From Sphingomonas sp. (GTDB lineage Bacteria > Pseudomonadota > Alphaproteobacteria > Sphingomonadales > Sphingomonadaceae), in assembly GCF_025353885.1 (NCBI RefSeq), contig NZ_JANXNX010000062.1, positions 22,687 to 86,686 on the forward strand: a stretch of 64,000 bases of DNA. Reading direction: 5' to 3'. Under the pieces are notes generated by a model, which made no database searches, was not told where the DNA came from, and saw only the letters and a program-made list of their open reading frames with translations. A program made the translations under genes and the position numbers. Below, in pieces: positions 1 through 10,458 of this stretch. The stretch's first letter is position 1. Each line of letters starts with the position of its first letter.

Positions 1-1026
1 CTCGAATATGCGCTGTGTGCCGAGGAGATGGGCCGGATCGGCTGGGGGGCGGAGGTGTTCAACTGTTCGGCACCCGATACCGGCAACATGGAAGTGCTCC
101 ACCGCTATGGCACGCGCGCGCAAAAAGACCGCTGGCTAAAGCCCCTGATGAACGGCGAAATCCGTTCGGCATTTCTGATGACCGAACCCGATGTCGCTTC
201 GTCGGATGCCACGAACATCGAAACGTCGATCCGGCGCGACGGCGACGAATACGTGCTGAACGGCGTCAAATGGTGGTCGTCGGGCGCGGGCGATCCGCGC
301 TGCAAGATCGCCATTGTCATGGGCAAGACCGATTTCGAGGCACAACGCCATGCGCAACAGTCGATGGTGCTGATGGAACTGGATGCGCCGGGCGTAAACA
401 TCATCCGGCACCTGCCCGTCTTCGGCTATGACGATGCCCCGCACGGCCATATGGAAATCGAGTTGCATGATGTCCGGATCCCGGTCTCCAACATGCTGCT
501 GGGCGAAGGGCGCGGGTTCGAGATTGCGCAGGGTCGCCTGGGGCCGGGCCGCATCCATCACTGCATGCGGACGATCGGCACCGCTGAGGTCGCGCTGGAA
601 AAAATGGTGAAACGCCTGCTTAACCGTGTCGCTTTCGGCAAGCGGATCGCCGATCATAGCGTCTGGGAACAGCGCGTTGCCGCCGCGCGCATCGACATCG
701 AAATGAACCGCCTGTTGTGCCTGAAGGCGGCCGACATGATGGATAAGGTCGGCAACAAGTTCGCGCAGGCGGAGATCGCGATGATCAAGGTGTCGGCCCC
801 GAACATGGCGCTGCGCATATTGGACGATGCCATCCAGGCGTTCGGCGGCGCGGGCGTATCGAACGACGCGGGCCTTGCCGAAGCCTATGCACACCAGCGG
901 ACCTTGCGGCTCGCCGACGGCCCCGACGAGGTTCACGCACGCTCGATTGCCCGGATCGAGTTCGGGAAACATGGTGAAAAGGCCACGCGCATCGTGTCGA
1001 GTGGGGACATGGGGGCCACTCGGTGA
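1..1026 (+). CDS. Acyl-CoA dehydrogenase, 5'-truncated by the window
   Basis: The reading frame is open from base 1, so the N-terminal part lies outside the window; the first in-window ATG (28) is internal. The protein shows the flavin acyl-CoA dehydrogenase core ([17 protein letters not shown]) and a C-terminal helical domain ([20 protein letters not shown], then [19 protein letters not shown]), the layout of the ACAD10/11-like and LvaC-like branch. The family oxidises acyl-CoA to enoyl-CoA with FAD, or in the ACAD10/11 group acts on 4-phosphoacyl-CoA. Its stop overlaps the next start (GTGA at 1023-1026), so it is the upstream member of the coupled operon running to 7245. Exact substrate is unknown. 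Confidence 0.93.
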   Translation, partial: LEYALCAEEMGRIGWGAEVFNCSAPDTGNMEVLHRYGTRAQKDRWLKPLMNGEIRSAFLMTEPDVASSDATNIETSIRRDGDEYVLNGVKWWSSGAGDPRCKIAIVMGKTDFEAQRHAQQSMVLMELDAPGVNIIRHLPVFGYDDAPHGHMEIELHDVRIPVSNMLLGEGRGFEIAQGRLGPGRIHHCMRTIGTAEVALEKMVKRLLNRVAFGKRIADHSVWEQRVAAARIDIEMNRLLCLKAADMMDKVGNKFAQAEIAMIKVSAPNMALRILDDAIQAFGGAGVSNDAGLAEAYAHQRTLRLADGPDEVHARSIARIEFGKHGEKATRIVSSGDMGATR

Positions 1027-2111
1027 AGGCAGCCGTCCTCTGGAAGGCGCAGACGCCGCTGACGATCGAGGACGTGCGTGTCGACAATCCGCAGGCGCAT
1101 GAGGTTTTGATCCGGACCGCCGCCTGCGGGGTTTGCCGTTCGGACCTGCATTTCGTCGACGGCACCTATCCGCATCCGATGCCCTGCATCCCCGGCCATG
1201 AAGCCGCCGGGATTGTCGAGGCGGTCGGCAGCGAGGTGCGGACGGTGGCAATCGGCGATGCCGTCGTCACTTGCCTGTCGGCCTATTGCGGCCAGTGCGA
1301 ATTTTGCGTGACCGGGCGGATGTCGCTCTGCCTGGGTGGCGATACGCGACGGAAAAAGGGCATGCGGTCCCGCATCGTGCGCGAAACCGACGATTTGCCT
1401 ATCAACCAGATGCTCAACCTGTCGGCCTATGCTGAAATGATGCTGGTCCACGAACATGCCTGTGTCCGGATCGACCCTGAAATGCCGCTCGACCGGGCCG
1501 CGATCCTGGGCTGCGCGGTCGTGACCGGCGCGGGTGCGGTGTTCCATGCCGCCGACATCACACCGGGCGACGTGGTTGCGATCATCGGCTGTGGCGGCGT
1601 CGGGCTGGCCGCGGTCAATGCGGCAAGGATTGCCGGGGCAGGAAGGATCATCGCCTGCGACCCGGTCGCTGAAAAGCGCGAACTGGCACTGAAGCTGGGC
1701 GCCACCGATGCCGTGGACGCCGGGGCGGAGGACGCCGCAAACCTGATCGTCGAGATGACCAAAGGCGGGGTCGATCATGCCATCGAGGCGGTCGGGAGAC
1801 CGGCTTCGGGAAGGCTCGCGGTCGATATCTTGAAGCGCGGCGGCACGGCGACTATCCTCGGCATGATGCCACTGACCGAACGCATTGGCCTTGGAGCGAT
1901 GGACCTTATGTCCGGCAAAAAATTACAAGGTGCGTTAATGGGAGCGAACCGCTTTCCCGTGGATATTCCGCGACTGGTCGAATTCTACCTGCGCGGTCGG
2001 CTCGACCTCGACACGATCATTGCCGAACGAATCCCGCTCGACCGGATCAACCATGCATTCGCCACGTTGCGTCGTGGTGACAGTGCGCGCAGCGTGATCG
2101 TGTTCGCATGA
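1023..2111 (+). CDS. Zinc-dependent alcohol dehydrogenase (MDR family)
   Basis: A 362-residue medium-chain dehydrogenase starting at GTG 1023, overlapping the preceding stop. The catalytic zinc site is visible as C38, H59-E60 and C164; the structural zinc loop has C89, C92, C95 and C103 (CGQCEFC...C). The Rossmann motif GCGGVG is at 189-194, so NAD(H) is the likely cofactor. It resembles the class III/Rxyl_3153-type Zn alcohol dehydrogenases and should interconvert an alcohol and an aldehyde or ketone in the cytoplasm. Flanked by acyl-CoA enzymes with ATGA coupling to the kinase downstream, it probably feeds the same degradative route. Substrate cannot be read from the sequence. Confidence 0.92.
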   Translation: MKAAVLWKAQTPLTIEDVRVDNPQAHEVLIRTAACGVCRSDLHFVDGTYPHPMPCIPGHEAAGIVEAVGSEVRTVAIGDAVVTCLSAYCGQCEFCVTGRMSLCLGGDTRRKKGMRSRIVRETDDLPINQMLNLSAYAEMMLVHEHACVRIDPEMPLDRAAILGCAVVTGAGAVFHAADITPGDVVAIIGCGGVGLAAVNAARIAGAGRIIACDPVAEKRELALKLGATDAVDAGAEDAANLIVEMTKGGVDHAIEAVGRPASGRLAVDILKRGGTATILGMMPLTERIGLGAMDLMSGKKLQGALMGANRFPVDIPRLVEFYLRGRLDLDTIIAERIPLDRINHAFATLRRGDSARSVIVFA

Positions 2112-3178
2112 CCGTGGACGCCTCCATCGAGATGATCGGGACGGTTGGCGTCCCCGAGCGCGACCGGCTGGACGAGGATCGACTGACCGCGTGGATGAGC
2201 GCCAATGTCGCGGGGTTTTCGGGACCGCTGACCTTGTCGAAGTTCGCCGGCGGCCAGTCCAATCCGACCTACCGGATCGACAGTTCCTCGGGTCCCTATG
2301 TCCTGCGTCGCAAGCCGTTTGGAACTTTGCTGCCGAGCGCCCACGCCGTCGATCGCGAATATGCGGTCATCGCCGGGCTGTTCCCAACCGGCTTTCCGGT
2401 GCCGCGTCCTTACGGGCTGTGCACCGACGATGCCGTGATCGGTTCGATGTTCTACGTCATGGGCATGGTCGCCGGGCGGACGATCTGGGACGGGTCGTTG
2501 CCCGATGTCGCGCGCGACCAGCGGCGACCGACCTATGAGGCGATGATTGACACGCTCGCCGCGCTCCATTCGGTCGACTATGAGGCGGCGGGCCTGGGAA
2601 GCTACGGCAAGCCCGGCAATTATTTCGAGCGGCAGGTCGGGCGCTGGACCAAGCAATATCGGGCGTCCGAGACCGAAGTCATGCCGGACATGGAAAACCT
2701 GATCGCGTATCTGCCGCAGACGATCCCGCCGCAGACCCGGACCAGTATCGTCCACGGCGATTTTCGGATCGACAACATGATTTTCGATGCCACCGAGCCG
2801 AAGGTCCTGGCATTGCTCGACTGGGAATTGTCGACGCTGGGGGACCCGCTTGCCGACGTTGCCTATCTGCTGATGAACTGGGTGACCAAGCCCGAAGGGC
2901 GTTCGGGGTTAGGCGGTTACGACCTGCCCGGGTTGAACATCCCGACGATCGACGAAGCAACCGCGCGTTATTGTGCCGCAACCGGGCGTGACGGTATCCC
3001 CGACCTGAACTGGTATTTCGCCTACAATCTGTTCCGGCTGGCAGGTATTGTTCAGGGCATCAAGAAGCGCGTGATTGACGGGACGGCATCGTCGGCACAC
3101 GCGGCGGAAACGGCGGAACGTGTGGCTCCGCTGGCGGCGGCGGCATGGGGTTTCGCACAGAAGGCAGGTGCACGATGA
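2108..3178 (+). CDS. APH-family kinase (LvaA / ACAD10-11 kinase-like)
   Basis: A 356-residue phosphotransferase of the aminoglycoside phosphotransferase/choline kinase fold. The Brenner motif is HGDFRIDN (H216, D218, N223) and the metal-binding step is [15 protein letters not shown] (D238). The N-terminal half carries [10 protein letters not shown], typical of the 'phosphotransferase family protein' group associated with acyl-CoA dehydrogenases. Members such as LvaA and the kinase domain of ACAD10/11 phosphorylate hydroxyacyl substrates rather than antibiotics. It overlaps its upstream neighbour by ATGA (2108-2111) and its downstream neighbour by ATGA (3175-3178). Its position next to an acyl-CoA dehydrogenase makes a catabolic role more likely than drug resistance. 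Confidence 0.9.
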   Translation: MTVDASIEMIGTVGVPERDRLDEDRLTAWMSANVAGFSGPLTLSKFAGGQSNPTYRIDSSSGPYVLRRKPFGTLLPSAHAVDREYAVIAGLFPTGFPVPRPYGLCTDDAVIGSMFYVMGMVAGRTIWDGSLPDVARDQRRPTYEAMIDTLAALHSVDYEAAGLGSYGKPGNYFERQVGRWTKQYRASETEVMPDMENLIAYLPQTIPPQTRTSIVHGDFRIDNMIFDATEPKVLALLDWELSTLGDPLADVAYLLMNWVTKPEGRSGLGGYDLPGLNIPTIDEATARYCAATGRDGIPDLNWYFAYNLFRLAGIVQGIKKRVIDGTASSAHAAETAERVAPLAAAAWGFAQKAGAR

Positions 3179-3981
3179 ATGGTCGGCTAAACGGCAAGAC
3201 AGCGATTGTCACCGGCGCGGGATCGGGCATCGGACGCGCCACCGCCATCCTGTTTGCAAGCGAAGGGGCTCGCGTCTTGATCGGCGACGTGTCCGATGCC
3301 ATTCATGCAACCGCGCGCGTGATTGCGGCGGCGGGCGGCACGGTCACGGCCGTGCAAATGGATGCAGGGTCGGAGGACGATGTTGCGTCGCTGGTCGCAA
3401 CCGCGATTGCCGAATATGACGCCGTCGATGTCGCCTATGCCAATGCCGGGATTTCGGGCGGGATGCCGGGCATTTTCGACCTGACCGTCAATGATTGGAC
3501 TGAGATTCTGCGCGTCAACCTAATCGGCCCATGGCTGATGGTGAAGCATGCGGGACGCGCCATGATGGAGGCAGGGCGCGGCGGCTCGATCATCTGCACC
3601 GCCAGCGTTGCCGGGTTGCGCTCGGGCGCGGGCGGCCCCGCCTATTCGGCATCGAAGGCCGGGGTGATCAACCTGGTGCAGACCAGCGCGCAGCAGCTTT
3701 CGGGAACCAATGTGCGCGTCAACGCCATTTGTCCGGGCCTGGTCGAAAGCGGGATGACCGAACGGACGTTCACCTATGCGCGGGAAAAAGGCGTGATGGA
3801 CAGAGTCGGTCGCCTGAACCCGCTACGCCGTGCGGGGCAACCGATAGAAATCGCGCAAACCGCGCTGTTCCTGGCGTCTGACGCATCGAGCTATATCAAC
3901 GGGCAGGCCATCGTCGTCGATGGCGGGCTGTCGACCTCACACCCTGTCACGCGGCAGGAAACCGGAAAGACCGCAGTATGA
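3175..3981 (+). CDS. Short-chain dehydrogenase/reductase
   Basis: A classical SDR of 268 residues if the ATG at 3175 is used; this start overlaps the previous stop as ATGA and has an AGGCAGG-like ribosome site before it, so the in-frame upstream ATG at 3145 is rejected. The cofactor motif TGAGSGIG is at 13-20, NAG at 90-92, the catalytic serine near S144 and the YxxxK pair at Y157/K161. It should oxidise or reduce a hydroxyl/keto group with NAD(P). Its stop overlaps the hydrolase start (ATGA at 3978-3981). In the comparable levulinate operon an SDR (LvaD) sits with the kinase and dehydrogenase. Confidence 0.93.
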   Translation: MNGRLNGKTAIVTGAGSGIGRATAILFASEGARVLIGDVSDAIHATARVIAAAGGTVTAVQMDAGSEDDVASLVATAIAEYDAVDVAYANAGISGGMPGIFDLTVNDWTEILRVNLIGPWLMVKHAGRAMMEAGRGGSIICTASVAGLRSGAGGPAYSASKAGVINLVQTSAQQLSGTNVRVNAICPGLVESGMTERTFTYAREKGVMDRVGRLNPLRRAGQPIEIAQTALFLASDASSYINGQAIVVDGGLSTSHPVTRQETGKTAV

Positions 3982-5201
3982 TGCCAACCGTATCCGACCC
4001 GCACGAACTTGGTTTTGACGGCGAACGGCTGGCGCGGATCGACGAATTGCTCGCCACCAAATATATCGGCGGAGGGCGCATTCCCCACGCCGCGCTGCTA
4101 ATCGGGCGCGGCGACGAGGTTGCGCATCTGTCGGTGATGGGTGACGCGCGTGCCGGTGAAGCGCTGCAGGCAGACGCAATCTTTCGCATCGCATCGATGA
4201 CCAAGCCGATCACCAGCATCGCCTTCATGCAGTTGGTCGAACGCGGCAAGGTCGCGCTGTCCGATCCGGTTGCGAAGTTCCTGCCGGAATTTGCAGACAT
4301 TGGCGTGTTCGTCAGTGGCGGCGGCAACACGCCGTTCAAGACACGTCCTCCCGCCTCGCCGATGCGAATGATCGACCTGTTGCGCCACACGTCGGGGCTA
4401 ACCTATAGTTTCCAGGAGCGCTCGAATATCGACGCCGCGTATCGCAAGGCCGGATTCGAACGGTTCGACGGCGGGACGCTTGACGAGATGGTGGCAGCGC
4501 TAGGGCAATTGCCAATCGAATTCGATCCCGGTTCGGCATGGAATTATTCGGTCGCGACCGACGTCCTGGGGGCAGTGGTGCAGCGCGTCTCAGGCCAGTC
4601 GCTTGATGCCTATTTTGCCGAACATATCCTGGGGCCGCTGGCCATGGTCGACACCGGTTTCCAGGTGCCCGCCGATAAGCTGGCGCGCGTGCCCGACTGT
4701 TACGTCTGGGATCCGGTCACGCGCATGAAACTGTACGACCCGGGCGAAGGCACGGCCTGGGGCAAGGCTCCGAAACTACTTTCGGGCGGCGGCGGCCTGA
4801 CCTCCACGATCGGCGACTATCACCGGTTTGCGCGGATGCTGTTAAACGGTGGCGAGCTGGACGGGGCCCGCATTGTGGCGCCACACACGCTGAAACTGAT
4901 GACGGCAAACCACCTGCCCGGCGGTCGCGACCTGACGCAAATGTCGAAATCACTTTTCAGCGAGGCCGAGAACGCGGGTGCCGGTTTCGGGCTTGGTTTT
5001 GCCACCGTGATCGACCCTGCCGCAACGATGCTGCCGGGCAATGCGGGTGAGTTTTATTGGGGCGGGATGTTTTCGACCGGGTTTTTCGTCGATCCGGTGG
5101 ACGACGTTATCATGGTGTTCATGACGCAATTGATGCCGTCGAACGCCTATCCGGTCCGTCGCGAACTGAAGACAATGCTTTACTCGGCCCTGATCGGCTG
5201 A
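3978..5201 (+). CDS. Serine beta-lactamase-fold hydrolase (EstB/class C type)
   Basis: A 407-residue serine hydrolase of the beta-lactamase/penicillin-binding-protein fold. The nucleophile motif SMTK is at 73-76 and the second motif Y190-S-V replaces the YxN of true class C beta-lactamases, which fits esterases such as EstB. No signal peptide is visible at the N-terminus ([14 protein letters not shown]), so the enzyme is probably cytoplasmic. It may cleave an ester or thioester intermediate of the operon. The start overlaps the SDR stop by four bases. It should not be read as an antibiotic-resistance gene on this evidence. Confidence 0.88.
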   Translation: MMPTVSDPHELGFDGERLARIDELLATKYIGGGRIPHAALLIGRGDEVAHLSVMGDARAGEALQADAIFRIASMTKPITSIAFMQLVERGKVALSDPVAKFLPEFADIGVFVSGGGNTPFKTRPPASPMRMIDLLRHTSGLTYSFQERSNIDAAYRKAGFERFDGGTLDEMVAALGQLPIEFDPGSAWNYSVATDVLGAVVQRVSGQSLDAYFAEHILGPLAMVDTGFQVPADKLARVPDCYVWDPVTRMKLYDPGEGTAWGKAPKLLSGGGGLTSTIGDYHRFARMLLNGGELDGARIVAPHTLKLMTANHLPGGRDLTQMSKSLFSEAENAGAGFGLGFATVIDPAATMLPGNAGEFYWGGMFSTGFFVDPVDDVIMVFMTQLMPSNAYPVRRELKTMLYSALIG

Positions 5202-5217
5202 AACACGGAGAATGACC

Positions 5218-7245
5218 ATGACATCACCCATTTCGACCGAGCGCCATGAAGATGTCCTCGTCATCGTTTCGAACAATCCTCCGGTCAACGCGCTGGGTGC
5301 CGATGTCCGCATCGGCCTGGACGCCGGGATCAGGGAAGCGCTGGCCGACGACAATATCAAGGCAATTGTAATCCGTTGCGACGGACGTACCTTTTTTGCG
5401 GGCGCGGACATCACCGAGTTCACCAAGGCACCGGTCGAACCCGGCCTGCCCGAAGTGGTCAACACGATAGAGGCTTCGACCAAACCGGTTATCGCGGCTA
5501 TTCACGGCACCGCGCTCGGCGGCGGATGCGAGATTACGCTGGGCTGTCATTACCGCATCGCCGTCCCCTCGGCCAAGATGGGCACGCCCGAGGTCAAGCT
5601 TGGACTGTTGCCGGGTGCCGGTGGCACCCAGCGCCTGCCACGCGTGGCGGGTATCGAGGCGGCGGTGGAAATGTGCGCGACGGGGACCCCGATCGGCATG
5701 AAAAAGGCGCTCGAGATCGGGCTGATCGACCGGATGGCGGGCGAGGACATGCTCGTGGCCGACGCGATCGCCTTTGCACGCGAGATGATTGCACAGGGGC
5801 CGAGACCCTCTCGTGCGCTGCCGGTGAAGGGCAACGTCGCGGCCATTGCGGACTTTGCCAAGGCCAATGCGCGCAAGTTCCGCGGGTTCGACGCACCAGC
5901 CGCCAACATCGCTTGCGTCGAGGCAGCCACCCGGCTGTCCTTCGACGAGGGACTGGCGTTCGAACGCGCGGAGTTCTTAAAGCTGATCATGGGCGTCCAG
6001 TCGGCTGCCCAGCGCCACATCTTTTTCGCCGAACGCCAAGCTCAGAAGATCGACGGCCTCGCGCCCGACGTCCAGCCCCGGACCATCAACCGCGTCGGCG
6101 TGATCGGCGCGGGCACGATGGGCGGCGGGATTTCGATGAATTTCCTGAGCGCAGGCGTCGCCGTGACGATCGTCGAGATGAAGCAGGATGCGCTCGACAA
6201 GGGCACCGGCATCATGCGCAAAAACTATGAGGCGAGCGCCGCCAAGGGACGCATCACGCCAGCGCAGGTCGAGAGTGCCATGGGGCTATTAAAGGCCACC
6301 CTGGCGCTGGAGGATCTCAGCGACTGCGACCTCATTATCGAGGCCGTATATGAAGACATGGGCGTTAAAAAGGAAATTTTTGGCAAGCTCGACAAGATTT
6401 GCAAGCCGGGCGCAATCCTTGCGTCAAACACCAGCTACCTCGACATCGACGAGATTGCCGCCAGCACCAGTCGACCGCAGGATGTGCTGGGAATGCACTT
6501 CTTTTCTCCGGCCAATGTCATGAAACTGCTTGAGGTCGTTCGCGGGGCAAAGACGGCTCCCGACGCCCTGATGACGGCGATGGGACTGGCCAAGAAGATT
6601 GGCAAGGTCGCGGTGGTCGCAGGCGTGTGCGATGGGTTTATCGGCAACCGGATGCTAAAACCGCGCCAGCTTGAAGCGATGAAGTTGCTGATGGAAGGTG
6701 CGACGCCCGACCAGGTCGACCGGGTGCATGTCGCGTTTGGAATGCCGATGGGGCCATTCCAGATGGCCGACCTCGCGGGTGTCGATATTGGCTGGCACCG
6801 CGACCCAACGCGGATCGAGAACATCCGCGATGCACTCGCGGCCGTTGGTCGCTGGGGGCAAAAGACCGGCAAGGGATTTTACGACTATGACGAAAAGCGC
6901 AACCCGACACCGTCATCCGAGACACAGGCCATTATCGACGATTTTTCGGCCAAGGCAGGCCTGACCAAGCGCGAGATCGGTGATCAGGAAATTATCGAAC
7001 GGACCCTCTACACGATGGTCAATGAAGGTGCGCTGATTCTTGAAGAAGGCATGGCGCAGCGGGCGTCGGACATCGATGTCGTCTGGATCTATGGCTATGG
7101 ATGGCCCGTCTATCGTGGCGGGCCGATGTTTTGGGCCGACACCGAAGGCAATGACAAGATCGTTGCGGGGCTTGAGAAGAATGGCTTCGAGGTCGCAGCG
7201 TCATTGAAAAAACTTGCCGAGACCAAAGGGCGGTTCAACCGGTAA
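5218..7245 (+). CDS. fadJ: Bifunctional enoyl-CoA hydratase / 3-hydroxyacyl-CoA dehydrogenase
   Basis: A FadJ/peroxisomal-multifunctional-type enzyme of 675 residues. The N-terminal crotonase domain (about 1-190) has GGGCEITLG and [12 protein letters not shown], with glutamates near 104 and 124 in the catalytic positions. The NAD-binding 3-hydroxyacyl-CoA dehydrogenase domain begins near 293 ([11 protein letters not shown]) and the catalytic histidine lies in GMHFFSP near 426; two C-terminal dehydrogenase repeats follow. It hydrates enoyl-CoA and oxidises the product to 3-ketoacyl-CoA. The ATG at 5218 is preferred over 5212 because GGAG at 5207-5210 is seven bases before it but only one base before 5212. 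No thiolase follows; the next gene is unrelated. Confidence 0.95.
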   Translation: MTSPISTERHEDVLVIVSNNPPVNALGADVRIGLDAGIREALADDNIKAIVIRCDGRTFFAGADITEFTKAPVEPGLPEVVNTIEASTKPVIAAIHGTALGGGCEITLGCHYRIAVPSAKMGTPEVKLGLLPGAGGTQRLPRVAGIEAAVEMCATGTPIGMKKALEIGLIDRMAGEDMLVADAIAFAREMIAQGPRPSRALPVKGNVAAIADFAKANARKFRGFDAPAANIACVEAATRLSFDEGLAFERAEFLKLIMGVQSAAQRHIFFAERQAQKIDGLAPDVQPRTINRVGVIGAGTMGGGISMNFLSAGVAVTIVEMKQDALDKGTGIMRKNYEASAAKGRITPAQVESAMGLLKATLALEDLSDCDLIIEAVYEDMGVKKEIFGKLDKICKPGAILASNTSYLDIDEIAASTSRPQDVLGMHFFSPANVMKLLEVVRGAKTAPDALMTAMGLAKKIGKVAVVAGVCDGFIGNRMLKPRQLEAMKLLMEGATPDQVDRVHVAFGMPMGPFQMADLAGVDIGWHRDPTRIENIRDALAAVGRWGQKTGKGFYDYDEKRNPTPSSETQAIIDDFSAKAGLTKREIGDQEIIERTLYTMVNEGALILEEGMAQRASDIDVVWIYGYGWPVYRGGPMFWADTEGNDKIVAGLEKNGFEVAASLKKLAETKGRFNR

Positions 7246-7460
7246 TACCCGCGCCGGGATATGGCGCATTTCGACCGGCAAGTCTGGCGGGCCCTACGGG
7301 GCTCGCCGACTAAGTCGCCAAGAATGTCCAAACTTTCACGGCATTATTCGCTTCGTCCTGTCGGTCGCGCGACTCATCGCGGGCCAGAGGCCCGGTCTAT
7401 TTCCTATTAACACTTTGCCCGTCACTAAGGTTCCAGCGACACGCAAGGGGGTTACCAATA
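7246..7460. other. Intergenic spacer, nothing recognised
   Basis: About 215 bases between the fadJ-like stop and the CHAP gene. I see no convincing hairpin with a T-tract, no RNA gene and no conserved ORF. AAGGGGG at 7445-7451 is the ribosome-binding site of the CHAP gene. Confidence 0.5.
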
Positions 7461-7994
7461 GTGCGGTTTTTGGCACCGATTATCGGAATGGGCGTGTTTG
7501 TGCTCTCGATCCTGACACCCGCACCCGCTCATGCCCAATTCTATCAATGCGTCGCCTATGCGCGTGAAGTTACCGGCATGGAAATCCGTGGCAATGCCAA
7601 CACATGGTGGGGTCAGGCCGAGGGTCGTTTCCAGCGTGGCAAAGCCCCGAAGGCCGGTGCGATACTCGCATTCAAGTCGGCGCGGGGGATGCCTGCAGGT
7701 CATGTCGCTGTCGTAGCGCAAGTCGTCAGCGACCGGGAAGTCCTGCTCGACCACGCAAACTGGTCGCGCCCCGGCGCGGTCGAACGTGGCGTTCGCGCAG
7801 TCGACGTTTCGCCAGAGGGCGACTGGAGCCAAGTCCGCGTCTGGTACGCCGGCATAGGCGACCTCGGCACGCGGACCAATCCGACGTTTGGCTTCATCTA
7901 TCCCGGCACGCGCCCGACTCCTGTCTATGCAGAAGCGGACCGAGGGCCGCTGGTCAGCCAAGATGTTGTCCAGATGGCGATGCTCGGACGCTGA
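7461..7994 (+). CDS. Secreted CHAP-domain amidase/peptidase
   Basis: A 177-residue exported protein starting at GTG 7461, nine bases after AAGGGGG. Residues 1-25 form a signal peptide (hydrophobic core then PAPAHA cleavage). The mature protein is almost entirely a CHAP domain: nucleophile cysteine C30 in QCVAYAR, histidine H81 in GHVAVV, and a polar residue block around DHANW (98-101). CHAP domains cleave amide bonds in peptidoglycan or glutathionylspermidine-type substrates, so a periplasmic cell-wall role is likely. Short single-domain CHAP proteins of this layout are common in sphingomonads. No cell-wall-binding domain is present. It converges on the DUF3297 gene. Confidence 0.88.
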   Translation: MRFLAPIIGMGVFVLSILTPAPAHAQFYQCVAYAREVTGMEIRGNANTWWGQAEGRFQRGKAPKAGAILAFKSARGMPAGHVAVVAQVVSDREVLLDHANWSRPGAVERGVRAVDVSPEGDWSQVRVWYAGIGDLGTRTNPTFGFIYPGTRPTPVYAEADRGPLVSQDVVQMAMLGR

Positions 7995-8054
7995 ACTTGG
8001 CGTTGGGCAGGGTTTCAACCCTTCCCCGCCACCCCGAAACGCCTTCTGATTACA

Positions 8055-8369
8055 CTATTCGAGCTTGCTCACAGTGACGGCGGTATCATCTCCAGCCGGG
8101 CTCTCGGCCTCGGAGGTATCAGCCGCCTTGTCCGCGTCGAGATACCAGACCTCGATCGGGCCGGTCAGCTTGATTGTCAGTGGATTGCCCTTGCGATCGA
8201 CCTTCTTGCCGAGCGAGACACGGATCCAGCCTTCACTGATGCAATATTCATCGACATCGGTCCGTTCGCTGTCCTTGAACCGAACACCGATACCACGCGC
8301 GAGCAGGTCGGCGTCATGGAACGGGCTTGAAGGATTGATGGCAAGGCGATCGGGTGGTGTGTCTGTCAT
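8055..8369 (-). CDS. DUF3297 family protein
   Basis: A 104-residue soluble protein beginning MTDTPPDRLAINPSSPF, with the family hallmark segments LLARGIGVRF, EYCISEGWIRV and GNPLTIKLTG. The DUF3297 family is short, conserved in proteobacteria, and has no established function. The C-terminal tail (about 80-104) is acidic and probably disordered. It stands alone: the neighbour at 7461 converges on it and the esterase on the same strand ends 67 bases upstream of its start. Confidence is high for family, none for function. Confidence 0.9.
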   Translation of the reverse strand: MTDTPPDRLAINPSSPFHDADLLARGIGVRFKDSERTDVDEYCISEGWIRVSLGKKVDRKGNPLTIKLTGPIEVWYLDADKAADTSEAESPAGDDTAVTVSKLE

Positions 8370-8436
8370 GACCCGCCATGCCCGCGAACCAAGATTATTT
8401 CAACACAGCAAAGGGGCCGCCGATCTGTGACCGGTT

Positions 8437-9567
8437 TTAGCGCAGCAGCCCCGCTGAGCGCAGGGCATCATCGATGACCTTTGCAACGGCACTGACCGCG
8501 GGTGGCTTGGGCAGGACACTGGCGCGCACGGGCTTGGCGAGCGGCACCAGCTTTGCCTTGACAGTTTTGCTGACCGGCAATGCTGATTTCACGGTGCGCG
8601 CGGGTGCATCCCCCAGTCCCCAGAACGCAGCGATATGGCGGGTCGAAAATATCCCAACGTCCAGCATATAGGGTCCGCTGACCCCTCCGCCCGTTGCACC
8701 TTCGGGATCCAGCGGCGTGCCATGGCCCATGCGATCGATACGGAAATCCTCGATAACGACACGGCCTTCTGCGTCGCGCCACGTCCGGCGCGGATGCCCA
8801 TCGATCGTCTCGACTAAGGTCGGCTCGAGAGGCAGGTCATGCAGTGTGCGCCACTGGTCGATCAACAACCCGGCATTGGCCTGATCCACGGTATGGTCCG
8901 CGCTTCCGTGCCAGACCGACAAGGTTGGCCAAGGTCCCTCATGTGTCGACGCGTCGCGCACCAGCGATCCAAGTTGTGTGGCACCAGGAGCGCCGCTGCC
9001 GCGCATCCGGTCGAAGGCACCCGCCATCGACGTCGCCGAACCATAGGGAATGCCGGCGATAACGGCACCGCTGGCGAAAACATCGGGATACGTCGCCAGC
9101 ATAACGGCCGCCATCGCACCGCCCGCCGACAGTCCGGTTACAAAGACGCGCGCGGGATCAAGGTCGTGCGCGGCGATCATGCCCGCAACCATCTGGCGGA
9201 TCGACAGGGCCTCCCCGCCGTCGCGCTGGATATCTTCTGAAACGAACCAGTTGAAACAGAGATTGCCGTTGTTCGCGCGCTGTTGCTCGGGGTAAAGCAC
9301 GGCAAAACCCTGCTCGTCCGCAAGCGCAGACCAGCCCGACCCATGGTCATAGGCCGCGCTGCTTTGCGTACAGCCGTGCAGGACAACGACCAGCGGAGCA
9401 GACGCCGGCAGGTCATCCGGCACATAGACCCGTGCCCGCAGTGCGCCAGGGTTCGACCCGAAGCCGACCATGTCGGACAACCGGTCGGGATGGTTTCCCA
9501 TCGGATTGGTGTCCAGCCCCCGAAAAAAGGACAGTCGGGCGATCGTGTCCGACAGATTACGCATCAA
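8437..9567 (-). CDS. PHB depolymerase-family esterase
   Basis: A 376-residue alpha/beta hydrolase of the esterase_PHB (LpqC-like) family. HGCTQ at 64-68 supplies the oxyanion region, GLSAGG (145-150) holds the nucleophile S147, the acid is probably D224 in HGSADHTVD, and the catalytic histidine H282 lies in RMGHGTPL. After about residue 330 the protein continues as an alanine/proline/lysine-rich tail instead of a substrate-binding domain. There is no obvious signal peptide, so it may act on intracellular polyhydroxyalkanoate or on other polyesters or feruloyl esters. The start may be either of two adjacent ATG codons (9567 or 9564). Confidence 0.9.
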   Translation of the reverse strand: MMRNLSDTIARLSFFRGLDTNPMGNHPDRLSDMVGFGSNPGALRARVYVPDDLPASAPLVVVLHGCTQSSAAYDHGSGWSALADEQGFAVLYPEQQRANNGNLCFNWFVSEDIQRDGGEALSIRQMVAGMIAAHDLDPARVFVTGLSAGGAMAAVMLATYPDVFASGAVIAGIPYGSATSMAGAFDRMRGSGAPGATQLGSLVRDASTHEGPWPTLSVWHGSADHTVDQANAGLLIDQWRTLHDLPLEPTLVETIDGHPRRTWRDAEGRVVIEDFRIDRMGHGTPLDPEGATGGGVSGPYMLDVGIFSTRHIAAFWGLGDAPARTVKSALPVSKTVKAKLVPLAKPVRASVLPKPPAVSAVAKVIDDALRSAGLLR

Positions 9568-9660
9568 AAAGTCTCCGGCGAGCAGCCCTCAAACGGACCA
9601 GCTCACTCTTCAACTCCCGACATAGCGCATCTGTTGCTGCGCTGCACAAGATTTTATCGG

Positions 9661-10458
9661 TTAGTGAACGAATCTGGCGACGACATCGCGATAGGATCGA
9701 CTGACTTTCACCTGCGCGCCCGAATCAAGGACGAGGAAACATTCGCCATTGGTATGTGGCTTAACCTGCTTGACGAGGTCGAGGTTGACGATGGTGGAGC
9801 GGTGAATGCGCTGGAACCGGCGCGGGTCGAGACGGCGTTCGAGATCCTTCATCGTCTCACGCAGGATCAGCGTGTTGTCGCCGGTGTAGATGCACATATA
9901 GTCACCCGCCGCATCGATCCGTTCGATGGAATCCACATCGACGCGGAAAATCTGGCCGCGATCCTTGATGTTGATAAGCTTTTCAAAGCGATTGGCCGCG
10001 GGCCCCTCGTTATCGGCCATTTCTTCGGCGGCATCGGGCGCATGTTCGGTCAGCGCCTCCATCAGGCGACCAGCCTCCTCGACGCCCTTTTTCTCGGCGA
10101 GGCGTTGGCGCACACGGTCGAGCGTGTCGGCAAGGCGCGCCTCTTCCACCGGTTTCATCAGATAGTCGGTCGCTTGCGCTTCGAACGCCCGGATCGCGTG
10201 ATCGGAATAGGCAGTAACGAATACAAAGAGCGGTGGTTCGACTTCCATCAGCCCCGATACAACCGAAAACCCGTCGAAACCCGGCATCTGGATGTCGAGA
10301 AACACCAGGTCTGGCTTATTTGTCTTGATCGACCGGATAGCCTCGCGCCCGTTCATGCAGGTATCGACAATCTCCACGTCGGGATGATTGGCAAGCCTTA
10401 GTTCCAGGCCTTGGATGGCCAGTTTTTCGTCATCGACCAGTATTGCGCGAATTGTCAT
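9661..10458 (-). CDS. LytTR-family response regulator
   Basis: A 265-residue regulator: receiver domain at 1-120 with acidic pair D9/D10, phospho-acceptor D55 (FLDIQMPGFDG), T82 and K102, then a linker rich in alanine and glutamate, then a LytTR DNA-binding domain at about 165-265 (RGQIFRVDVDSIERI, RFQRIHRSTIVNLD). It should activate or repress target promoters after phosphorylation. Its start overlaps the stop of the kinase gene by ATGA (10455-10458), giving a kinase-regulator operon. Targets are unknown. Confidence 0.95.
   Translation of the reverse strand: MTIRAILVDDEKLAIQGLELRLANHPDVEIVDTCMNGREAIRSIKTNKPDLVFLDIQMPGFDGFSVVSGLMEVEPPLFVFVTAYSDHAIRAFEAQATDYLMKPVEEARLADTLDRVRQRLAEKKGVEEAGRLMEALTEHAPDAAEEMADNEGPAANRFEKLINIKDRGQIFRVDVDSIERIDAAGDYMCIYTGDNTLILRETMKDLERRLDPRRFQRIHRSTIVNLDLVKQVKPHTNGECFLVLDSGAQVKVSRSYRDVVARFVH

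Noticed and set aside
4..1251. Reverse-strand frame over the acyl-CoA dehydrogenase
   Set aside because: Its composition is that of a shadow frame and it crosses into the next gene.
3978..5201. Antibiotic resistance beta-lactamase
   Set aside because: The SxxK is present but YxN is not conserved and there is no signal peptide; EstB-like esterase is more likely.
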